A DNA stretch of 10,956 bases, taken from the NCBI GenBank assembly GCA_041627895.1, contig JBFKQC010000098.1, positions 1 to 10,956 of the forward strand. The letters are read 5' to 3'. The translations under genes were made by a program, and so were the position numbers. The DNA is from JBFKQC01 sp041627895 (GTDB taxonomy: Bacteria > Pseudomonadota > Alphaproteobacteria > Rhodobacterales > Rhodobacteraceae). Positions 6,103 to 10,956 of the stretch are shown piece after piece. Positions within the stretch are counted from its first letter, which is position 1. Each line of letters starts with the position of its first letter. The notes under the pieces are model-generated. The model saw only the letters and a program-made list of their open reading frames with translations. It searched no databases and was not told where the DNA came from.

Positions 6103-6669
6103 ATGTCGTGGACCGACGAGCGCGTTGAGCTGCTGAAGAAGATGTGGGGCGAGGGCCAGTCGGCCAGCCAAATCGCCAAGGAACTGGGCGGCGTGACGCG
6201 CAATGCGGTGATCGGCAAGGTGCACCGCCTCGGCCTGTCGAACCGCGCCGGCAGCACCGCGCCCGCGGCCGCGCCCGCCAAGGCCGCGGCCAAGGACAAG
6301 GCCACCGGCGCCGAGAAGCCGGCCAAGGCCGAGACCGCGGCAGGCCCCGAGGCGGCAGAGGAACCGGTGCCCGCGACCAGCGTCGCCCGCAAGCCGATCA
6401 TCCCCGCCGGCCAGCCGCTGCCGCCGCAGCCCTCTGCCAACGAGATCAGCCCCGAGGCGCTGGCCAGCGTCCGCGAGGTCGAGAAGAAGGCCAAGCGGAT
6501 CAGCCTGATGGAACTGACCGAGCGCACCTGCAAGTGGCCGATCGGCGACCCGGCGACCGACGATTTCTGGTTCTGCGGCCTCGCCGTGCAGCCCGGCAAG
6601 CCCTATTGCGAGGCGCATGTCGGCGTCGCCTTTCAGCCGATGAGCGCGCGCCGCGACCGGCGGCGCTGA
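6103..6669 (+). CDS. gcrA: GcrA cell-cycle regulator
   Basis: Alphaproteobacterial transcription cofactor of 188 residues. GcrA acts with sigma-70 RNA polymerase at promoters carrying CcrM-methylated GANTC sites and controls cell-cycle and division genes. The N-terminal helix-turn-helix is at about residues 1-48 (MSWTDERVELLKKMW, then SASQIAKELGGVTRNAVIGKVHRLGL, the family signature). Residues 50-125 form an Ala/Pro/Lys-rich linker. The conserved C-terminal domain at 133-180 (RTCKWPIGDP, FWFCGL, PYCEAHV) has C143, C158, C169 and H172, which may bind a metal. The ATG at 6103 is chosen over one at 6070 because it gives the family N-terminus and has GAGGA eight bases upstream. A weak hairpin with a short T stretch follows the stop. 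Confidence 0.96.
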   Translation: MSWTDERVELLKKMWGEGQSASQIAKELGGVTRNAVIGKVHRLGLSNRAGSTAPAAAPAKAAAKDKATGAEKPAKAETAAGPEAAEEPVPATSVARKPIIPAGQPLPPQPSANEISPEALASVREVEKKAKRISLMELTERTCKWPIGDPATDDFWFCGLAVQPGKPYCEAHVGVAFQPMSARRDRRR

Positions 6670-6699
6670 GCCTCACGCGCGGGATCATCGGCTTTTTAC

Positions 6700-6717
6700 C
6701 GGCGGTGATCGCCGTTT
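6700..6717 (+). terminator. Weak intrinsic-terminator-like hairpin after gcrA
   Basis: CGGCG (6700-6704) pairs with CGCCG (6710-6714) around a five-base loop and is followed by TTT. The stem is short and the T-tract minimal, but it lies about 30 bases after the gcrA stop codon. Confidence 0.35.
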
Positions 6718-6955
6718 CGCCGGATTCGTGAGCGCCGCGAAGGCTCGCGCAAACCCCTGACACGCAACACCTAATCCCGTCGCCCATGCGCCGCCGCGCG
6801 GGGCGCCGCGCTCACGCGTGGCTGACGGCCCTGTTTCATGCACGTGATTGCACCGCTGGCTAGCCTGATCCCGGGCCGCGCCCCCTGCGGGCGACCAAGT
6901 TCCGGATCGGGCGCGACCCCCACGTTGACAGCAATGAAAAGGGAAGGACCCAGCC

Positions 6956-7237
6956 ATGAAGACGCTTGCCGCACTCGCCCTCGCCACAAGTCTCGCGGTC
7001 TCGGTCGGCACCGCCGCCAGTGCGATGACCGACGACGAGATGATCTCGATGGGGCAGAGCATGCTGACCGGCGCGCTCTACAACAGCCTCCGGTCGCACG
7101 GCTACGACACCGACGGGATCGAAAAGCTGACGCTCGGCGAGATCGTGATCCTGAACACCCTGCTCAACTCCGACGACAGCAAGTCCCAGCGCGACGGCCA
7201 GGTCAAGCTGATCTTCGAACGCGCGATGGCGCGCTGA
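6956..7237 (+). CDS. Small exported protein of unknown function
   Basis: A 93-residue product with a clear Sec signal peptide, MKTLAALALATSLAVSVGTAASA, cleaved probably after residue 23. The mature 70 residues (starting MTDDEM) are acidic, lack cysteine and look mainly helical: MISMGQSMLTGALYNSLRSHG and LTLGEIVILNTLLNS are amphipathic stretches, followed by a C-terminal KLIFERAMAR. An AAGGGAAGGA Shine-Dalgarno region lies about seven bases before the ATG. The gene stands 286 bases after gcrA and 71 bases before the MsrB-like gene on the same strand, with a strong hairpin between them. I do not recognise the family. Location in the periplasm is inferred from the signal peptide only. Confidence 0.8.
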   Translation: MKTLAALALATSLAVSVGTAASAMTDDEMISMGQSMLTGALYNSLRSHGYDTDGIEKLTLGEIVILNTLLNSDDSKSQRDGQVKLIFERAMAR

Positions 7238-7247
7238 GCGGCACCAC

Positions 7248-7282
7248 GGCCGGGCGCGCGGCCACGGCGCGCGCGCCCGGCC
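7248..7282 (+). terminator. Strong GC hairpin between the small exported gene and the MsrB-like gene
   Basis: A perfect 13-bp stem (7248-7260 with 7270-7282) encloses a nine-base loop. It starts ten bases after the stop codon of the upstream gene. It is followed by CCCC rather than T residues, so it may act as a transcript-stabilising or partial-termination hairpin that lowers expression of the downstream gene. Confidence 0.5.
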
Positions 7283-7308
7283 CCCCACCTGAAAAGAAAG
7301 GTCGAGCC

Positions 7309-7818
7309 ATGCATGCCCGTATTTCCCGCCGGACCCTCCTTGCCTCTTCCACGGCGATGCTGGTCCCCGGCGCCGCCGCGGCGCGCTTCGTCAGCGGCAC
7401 GGACGGCTTCAGCTACGAAGTCACCCGCACCCGCGAAGAGTGGATCGAACTCCTCGGCGAAACGACGTTCCGGATCATGCGCGAGGGTCATACCGAGACC
7501 CCGAAATCCGATCCGCACTGGGACAGCCTCGCGCCGGGCAGCTATGCCTGCAGGGGCTGCGCGCTGAAGCTCTACGACGCGGAATGGAAGGTGGTGGTCG
7601 ACATAGGCTGGCTGTTCTTCCGCCACAGCGAGCCGAACACGGTCCTGACGGCCGTCGACTGGCCCGAGGAGTCGGGCATGGCCGCCGAATTCTCGACGCT
7701 CGCCGGGATCGAGGTGCATTGCCGCCGCTGCGGAAGCCACATGGGGCACATCGTCTGGGTCGAGGACAAGCTGCTGCACTGCGTCAACGGCGCCGGGCTG
7801 AGCTTTACCGCCGCCTGA
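7309..7818 (+). CDS. Tat-exported, divergent MsrB-family protein (peptide methionine-R-sulfoxide reductase-like)
   Basis: A 169-residue product. The N-terminus MHARISRRTLLASS with a following hydrophobic region ending GAAAA resembles a twin-arginine signal, so the protein is probably periplasmic. The MsrB fold is recognised from CRGC (81-84) and CRRC (138-141), the two CxxC pairs that bind structural zinc, then GSHMGHI (142-148) and the C-terminal HCVNGAGLSF (157-166), whose C158 aligns with the catalytic cysteine. MsrB reduces methionine-R-sulfoxide in oxidised proteins. The usual SGTGWPSF segment is replaced by DIGWLFF (98-104), and the acidic DDGP after the GHV/I motif is lost, so substrate choice may differ. 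The ATG has AAAGG seven bases upstream. The stop codon lies inside the first unit of a tandem hairpin repeat. Confidence 0.85.
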   Translation: MHARISRRTLLASSTAMLVPGAAAARFVSGTDGFSYEVTRTREEWIELLGETTFRIMREGHTETPKSDPHWDSLAPGSYACRGCALKLYDAEWKVVVDIGWLFFRHSEPNTVLTAVDWPEESGMAAEFSTLAGIEVHCRRCGSHMGHIVWVEDKLLHCVNGAGLSFTAA

Positions 7819-7896
7819 GGCGGCGACGGGCCGCGCTTTGCCGCCGCCTGAGGCGGCGACGGGCCGCGCTTTGCCGCCGCCTGAGGCGGCGACGGG
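7802..7896 (+). repeat. 33-bp tandem repeat (2.9 copies) with a hairpin in each unit
   Basis: Units are 7802-7834, 7835-7867 and 7868-7896. Units 1 and 2 differ at one base (A or G at position 6), and unit 3 matches unit 2 for 29 bases before diverging. Each unit contains CGCCGCC-TGA-GGCGGCG, a 7-bp stem with a three-base loop (first copy 7809-7825). In unit 1 the loop TGA is the stop codon of the MsrB-like gene. Because 33 is a multiple of three, the same frame meets a TGA in every unit. The array lies between convergent genes and may serve as a multiplied terminator. Confidence 0.9.
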
Positions 7897-7906
7897 GCAC
7901 CGCCTG

Positions 7907-7931
7907 CCGCCGGGGCCCGGATCGCCGGCGG
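7907..7931. terminator. GC-rich hairpin between convergent genes
   Basis: CCGCCGG (7907-7913) pairs with CCGGCGG (7925-7931) around an 11-base loop. It lies between the MsrB-like gene and the asmA-like gene, which run towards each other, so it may help stop transcription from either side. It has no T-tract. Confidence 0.35.
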
Positions 7932-7958
7932 GACCGCGCGCGCGGCGCCACGGCGTCG

Positions 7959-7996
7959 CGGCCGGATCCCGCGCCCCAGGTCGGGCGCCCCGGCCG
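7959..7996 (-). terminator. Two-part GC hairpin just after the AsmA-family gene
   Basis: The outer arms CGGCCGG (7959-7965) and CCGGCCG (7990-7996) enclose an inner stem GCGCCC (7971-7976) with GGGCGC (7983-7988). The structure directly abuts the stop codon of the AsmA-family gene. There is no U-tract, so its function as a terminator is inferred from position only. Confidence 0.35.
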
Positions 7997-9976
7997 TCAG
8001 TTCCCCTGCAACAGGTCCAGCAGGCCCTTGCGGGCGCGGTTCTCGAGTTCCTGCTTCAGCACGTCCTCGACATTGCCCAGATCGTCGACCTTGACGCCCA
8101 GTTCCTCTTCGATCCGCGCCTTGACCGCCTCTTCGGCGGTGGTCTTCAGCTTCTCGACGTCGTCGGCCAGTTCCTGCTCGGCCAGCGCCTTCAGGTCCAG
8201 CCGGAATTTCGGGTTCGCCCAGGTTCCGGTGATCATCAGCGGCACGCGGATGCCGCCGCCCTGCTGGCCCTCCAGCAGCGCCGGCACCGCGCGGAAGTCG
8301 ATGGTCTGCGCGCCGATCCCGAGCGAGCCCTTGCCCGACGCGGTCAGAAGCGGCGCGAGGAACCGCAGGTCCTCGTTCCGCAGCACGCCGTCGGTGACGG
8401 TGAAGCTCGCGGTGATCCCGTCGAAGATCGTCCGCTGCCCGGCACCGACATAGCCCACGTCGAGGTTGCGCAGCATGCCGACGAGGTCGAGCCCGCGCAA
8501 TTCGCCCTTGCCGAGCTTCAGCGCGCCCTCGCCCGAAAGCGAGTTCATCAGCGTGTGCATGTCGTTTCCGACGCCCAGCAGGTTGACCGCCAGGTCGCCG
8601 GTGCCGATCAGCCGGTCGTAGCCGGCAAGCTCCTGCATCAGCGGCTGCAATGCCACGCCGCTGCCGGTCAGGCTGGCGCGCGCCGACAGCCCGCCGCGGC
8701 TGTTGACCACGACCGAGCCCCCCAGCGCCCCGCCATAGGCCGCCATCTCGCGGATCTCGGTCACGGCGCGGCCGCCCTCGAGCGTCGTGATCGTGCGCGT
8801 GCGGCCCAGCTTGGCGATGCCGAGATCGAGGCTTTCGGCAGCCAGCGCCACCTCGGCATCGACCGCCTGCATCGCGCTCACGTCGATCGGCTCGCGCGAC
8901 CAGCCCGCCGCGGCGGCGGCCTCGCCCCCCGCGGCCGCGCCCGCCTCGGGACCGCCGCCGAACAGCGCCGCGAAATCCAGCGCCCCGCCCGCCAGGTCGG
9001 CGGTGATCTTCGGCCGCCCCGCCAGCGCCACGTCCACCGCGCCGGTCAGCAGGTTGTCGTCCAGCCGGATCGTTCCGCCGCGCAGGGTCACGCCGCCGGC
9101 CTCGGTGAATGTCACGTCGCCGCTGATCCCGGCGCGCCGGCCCAGGCCCTCGGGGATCGCGGGCGCGCCGAGCCCGGCCAGGCCGAACACCGCGGCCATG
9201 TCGGCCAGATCGGCATCCAGCCGTCCGCCCGCGGCAACCGGCGTCAGCCCCGCGCGCCCGTCGAAGGCGACCGACGAGCCGCCGATCCGCGCGTCCAGCC
9301 GCACCGGCACCGCGCCCGCGCCGAGGAACGCGGCAAAGCCGTCGATATCGGCATCCAGCGACACGCGCTGGCGGTTCAGCAGCGTCGAGATCTTCAGCGA
9401 CGCCGCGCCGCGCAGATCCGGCAGCCGCACCGTGGCGTCGATGTCGGCAAGCTCGGTGCGGGTCCCGGCGGCATGGTCGACGAAGGTCACCCGCCCGCCC
9501 GAGATCACCGCCTCGTCCAGCGAAAACGCCGGCAGCGCATCGCTGCCGCCCGACGCGGCGGCGCCACCCTCGACGGCGTCGGCGGCCTCGACGCCCGCGA
9601 ATTCCCAGTTGCCGCGCCCGTCGCGCGCGATCTCGACCAGGATTTCCGGCGCCTCCGCCTCGACCCGCTTGATCCGGATGTCGCCGCGGATCAGCGCGAC
9701 GATGTCGACGCCCACCGACAGCCGCTCGGCCTTCAGCATCGGGCCGGCATCGGACCAGGGCGCATTGGCGATGGTGACGGCGCCGGTATTCACGCCAAGC
9801 TCGGGCCAGAGCGTCGGGCGCACATCGCCGCGAAGCGTCATCTCGCGGCCGGTGGCGGCCTCGAACTGGTCGGTGACCAGCCGGGCGATGCGTTCCGCCG
9901 GCAGAAGGAAAAGCGCGAACAGCGCGGCGATCGCCACGATCGCCAGCGCCCCGAAAACCCGAATGATCCAGCGCAT
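7997..9976 (-). CDS. AsmA-family envelope protein
   Basis: A 659-residue protein with one N-terminal membrane helix (about residues 4-26, WIIRVFGALAIVAIAALFALFLLP) and a large periplasmic part. The N-terminal AsmA domain follows (ERIARLVTDQFEAATGREMTLRGDVRPTLWPELGV and on). The C-terminal AsmA-like domain contains GEGALKLGKGELRGLDLVGMLRNLD, near residues 485-510, and GKGSLGIGAQTIDFRAVPAL. A charged helical tail (LAEQELADDVEKLKTTAEEAVKARIEEELG) ends the protein. AsmA-like proteins belong to the family of bridge-like lipid-transfer proteins and affect outer-membrane assembly and lipid homeostasis. The start at 9976 is chosen because GGAG lies seven bases upstream; a GTG at 10000 would add eight residues. 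A candidate promoter lies at 10009-10036. Confidence 0.92.
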   Translation of the reverse strand: MRWIIRVFGALAIVAIAALFALFLLPAERIARLVTDQFEAATGREMTLRGDVRPTLWPELGVNTGAVTIANAPWSDAGPMLKAERLSVGVDIVALIRGDIRIKRVEAEAPEILVEIARDGRGNWEFAGVEAADAVEGGAAASGGSDALPAFSLDEAVISGGRVTFVDHAAGTRTELADIDATVRLPDLRGAASLKISTLLNRQRVSLDADIDGFAAFLGAGAVPVRLDARIGGSSVAFDGRAGLTPVAAGGRLDADLADMAAVFGLAGLGAPAIPEGLGRRAGISGDVTFTEAGGVTLRGGTIRLDDNLLTGAVDVALAGRPKITADLAGGALDFAALFGGGPEAGAAAGGEAAAAAGWSREPIDVSAMQAVDAEVALAAESLDLGIAKLGRTRTITTLEGGRAVTEIREMAAYGGALGGSVVVNSRGGLSARASLTGSGVALQPLMQELAGYDRLIGTGDLAVNLLGVGNDMHTLMNSLSGEGALKLGKGELRGLDLVGMLRNLDVGYVGAGQRTIFDGITASFTVTDGVLRNEDLRFLAPLLTASGKGSLGIGAQTIDFRAVPALLEGQQGGGIRVPLMITGTWANPKFRLDLKALAEQELADDVEKLKTTAEEAVKARIEEELGVKVDDLGNVEDVLKQELENRARKGLLDLLQGN

Positions 9977-10008
9977 GGCCCTGCTCCGTTTCCCCTGCAC
10001 TCGGGGTC

Positions 10009-10036
10009 AGGATAGCAGGGCCGGGGTGCGCGGCAA
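10009..10036 (-). promoter_or_regulatory. Candidate promoter of the AsmA-family gene
   Basis: On the minus strand TTGCCG (10031-10036) and TATCCT (10009-10014) are separated by 16 bases, about 33 bases upstream of the ATG at 9976. If transcription begins near 10002, only the ATG at 9976 with its GGAG site is usable with a normal leader. This suggests the gene is not purely dependent on transcription from the upstream DUF1127 gene. Confidence 0.45.
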
Positions 10037-10067
10037 GGGGAACCCGGCGGCAGCCGTCACCCGCGGC

Positions 10068-10316
10068 CTACCACTGGCCGGTCAGGAAGCGGCGGTCGAG
10101 CACCGGGCGCGCGCCGTCGGCGGCGGGCAGGCCCATGTCGCGGCGCTGGTCGGCGGTCAGGCGCGCCATTTGGCCGGCCTGGCGATAGCGCGCATCGGCG
10201 TCGACCAGCCGGGCCAGGATCGCGGCAAGGCCGAAGCGGCGGGCGGCGGGGCGGGCGGCAGGGTGCGGCGCGGAGCGGGTGGCGGGGCGGTCGGCGGTGC
10301 GGGTGGCGGTGGTCAT
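10068..10316 (-). CDS. DUF1127 small arginine-rich protein
   Basis: An 82-residue, strongly basic protein. After an Ala/Arg/Pro-rich leader (1-27) comes the DUF1127 (YjiS-like) region at about 28-63: RFGLAAILARLVDADARYRQAGQMARLTADQRRDMGL, with the typical 'L-x-R-x(n)-L-T/S-D-x-Q-L/R-R-D-I/M-G-L' ending. Some alphaproteobacterial DUF1127 proteins bind RNA and take part in small-RNA and phosphate or stress responses; that role is family knowledge, not visible here. The ATG at 10316 has GAAAGGA about eight bases upstream. The gene precedes the AsmA-family gene by 91 bases on the same strand, and a 130-base AT-rich region separates it from the divergent regulator gene. Confidence 0.85.
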   Translation of the reverse strand: MTTATRTADRPATRSAPHPAARPAARRFGLAAILARLVDADARYRQAGQMARLTADQRRDMGLPAADGARPVLDRRFLTGQW

Positions 10317-10384
10317 CGTCTCGGTCCTTTCGTCCTTGGATGACCCCAGAATGCCGGGCCGGCGTCAGCCCCCCGTCAAAGCCG

Positions 10385-10445
10385 CGATTTCATCCCGTGC
10401 ATCCCGCGTAAAATCTGCGTAATTTTGCCATCAAAACGGACTTAC
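10385..10445. promoter_or_regulatory. AT-rich divergent control region with two sets of direct repeats
   Basis: This is the most AT-rich stretch of the window, between the DUF1127 gene (minus) and the SARP-type regulator (plus). CATCCCG occurs at 10391-10397 and 10400-10406 (9-bp period). GCGTAA occurs at 10406-10411 and 10417-10422 (11-bp period, about one helical turn), each followed by an A/T stretch. TAAAAT at 10409-10414 is a good -10-like hexamer on the plus strand, but no clear -35 precedes it. The arrangement resembles tandem half-sites for a winged-helix regulator. Possibly the neighbouring regulator controls itself here, which is inference. Confidence 0.45.
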
Positions 10446-10462
10446 GGTGCCGGAAATTGCCC

Positions 10463-10498
10463 GAACGCCCCCCAGAACGCCCCCCAGAGCGCCCCAAA
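10463..10498 (+). repeat. 12-bp tandem repeat, three units
   Basis: GAACGCCCCCCA occurs at 10463-10474 and again, identically, at 10475-10486, followed by a degenerate third unit, GAGCGCCCCAAA (10487-10498). Read in the frame of the downstream regulator it encodes repeated ERPP. It lies either in the 5' leader (if the GTG at 10499 is the start) or at the start of the protein (if the TTG at 10457 is used). Confidence 0.85.
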
Positions 10499-10956
10499 GT
10501 GACGCTGCACCTGAGCGGCCCTTTCGCCCTGATGGCGGCGGACGGCGCGGCGCTTGCCCGGCCGTCGATTCGCGGCCAGGTGGTGCTGGCCTATCTGGCC
10601 ACGCGGCCCGGGATGCGGGCCACGCGCGAGGATCTGGCCGCGCTGATCTGGGGCGACCGGGCCGAGGACCAGGCCCGCGCCTCGCTGCGCCAGGAATTGT
10701 CGCTGTTGCGCAAGGCGCTGCCCAAGGGCGTGCTGGAAAGCGACCGCGGCAGCGTCTGGCTGGCCGCGGGCGCGGTCGCGATCGCCCCGGCAGAGCCCAG
10801 CCGCGGCTTTCTCGACGGGCTGTCCCTGCGCGGCGCGGCGCTGGAGGACTGGCTGCGCGAGGCCCGCGCCGATGACGCCCGCAGCCGCGTCGCCGGACAC
10901 CTGGAGCGGGCCGAGGCCGCGCTCGGGACCGGCGACGGGGCGGGCGCCGCCGCCGA
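10499..10956 (+). CDS. SARP/BTAD-type transcriptional regulator, N-terminal part (runs off the right edge)
   Basis: An open frame without a stop to the window end, 152 codons from GTG at 10499. It reads VTLHLSGPFALMAADG, then IRGQVVLAYLATRPGMRATREDLAALIWGDRAEDQARASLRQELSLLRKALPKG, a winged-helix DNA-binding domain of the SARP/AfsR (OmpR-like) type. GFLDGLSLRGAALEDWLREARADDARSRVAGHLERAEAAL is the start of the bacterial transcriptional activation domain (BTAD). Similar alphaproteobacterial proteins continue into TPR or other domains, which would lie outside the window. No ATG precedes the conserved part after the in-frame stop at 10409-10411. GTG 10499 and TTG 10457 are the possible starts; neither has a strong Shine-Dalgarno. 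It faces away from DUF1127 across the AT-rich region. Confidence 0.85.
   Translation, partial: MTLHLSGPFALMAADGAALARPSIRGQVVLAYLATRPGMRATREDLAALIWGDRAEDQARASLRQELSLLRKALPKGVLESDRGSVWLAAGAVAIAPAEPSRGFLDGLSLRGAALEDWLREARADDARSRVAGHLERAEAALGTGDGAGAAA

Noticed and set aside
4442..6136. Plus-strand frame of 564 codons opposite the multicopper oxidase
   Set aside because: The minus strand has all four copper-binding motifs and a signal peptide; the plus frame is an Arg/Ala/Asp/His-rich shadow.
6923..6945. TTGACA at about 6924 as promoter of the small exported gene
   Set aside because: It lies only about 30 bases before the ATG, so the -10 element and start would overlap the Shine-Dalgarno; no -10 hexamer is seen.
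7802..7896. Tandem repeat as a CRISPR array
   Set aside because: The units are contiguous with no unique spacers, so they are a direct tandem duplication and not repeat-spacer units.
7838..10015. Plus-strand frame of 725 codons opposite the AsmA-family gene
   Set aside because: It starts at a TTG inside the tandem repeat and is antisense to a clear AsmA-family protein; composition is that of a shadow frame.
10447..10875. Plus-strand 142-codon ATG or GTG frame over the regulator gene
   Set aside because: It is out of frame with the open SARP/BTAD-type sequence, which has clear domain similarity; this frame is Arg/Gly/Pro-rich only.

Overview
This 10,956-base window looks like an alphaproteobacterial chromosome, most likely a member of the Rhodobacterales. 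The base composition is very GC-rich, GC is preferred at third codon positions, the window carries a GcrA cell-cycle regulator, a DUF1127 small protein and an argD-argF pair, and its exported proteins often have short or twin-arginine signals. No mobile element, rRNA, tRNA or CRISPR array was seen.

Layout from left to right. Positions 5-72 hold three consecutive perfect palindromes, all centred on GTCGAC, which end the arginine operon. argF (minus, start at 1040) and argD (minus, 1125-2309) encode two steps of arginine biosynthesis. Upstream of argD is a 767-base region (2310-3076) without a recognised gene. It contains a perfect 10-bp inverted repeat, a possible 13-codon leader ORF ending in four arginine codons, and a short plus-strand ORF of unknown identity. 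A DMT/EamA transporter follows on the plus strand (3077-3970). Its 3' end overlaps, tail to tail, a small exported protein of unknown function (minus, 3945-4334), which is translated directly behind a Tat-exported multicopper oxidase (minus, 4337-5920).

The oxidase and gcrA (plus, 6103-6669) diverge from a shared 182-base promoter region with a perfect 8-bp palindrome over the oxidase -35 element. After gcrA come a small exported helical protein (6956-7237) and a divergent, Tat-exported MsrB-family protein (7309-7818). The 3' end of the MsrB-like gene lies in a 33-bp tandem repeat in which each copy is a hairpin whose loop is the TGA stop triplet. A large AsmA-family envelope protein (minus, 7997-9976) and a DUF1127 protein (minus, 10068-10316) follow. 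An AT-rich regulatory island with direct repeats (about 10385-10445) separates DUF1127 from the 5' part of a SARP/BTAD-type transcription regulator (plus, to the right edge), which starts at a non-ATG codon near a 12-bp tandem repeat.

Most genes are ordinary chromosomal ones: arginine synthesis, efflux, periplasmic copper and redox enzymes, envelope maintenance and cell-cycle control. The unusual signals are in the non-coding DNA: palindrome and hairpin arrays at gene ends, the arginine-rich leader ORF, and the operator-like repeats. No obvious new multi-gene system was recognised.
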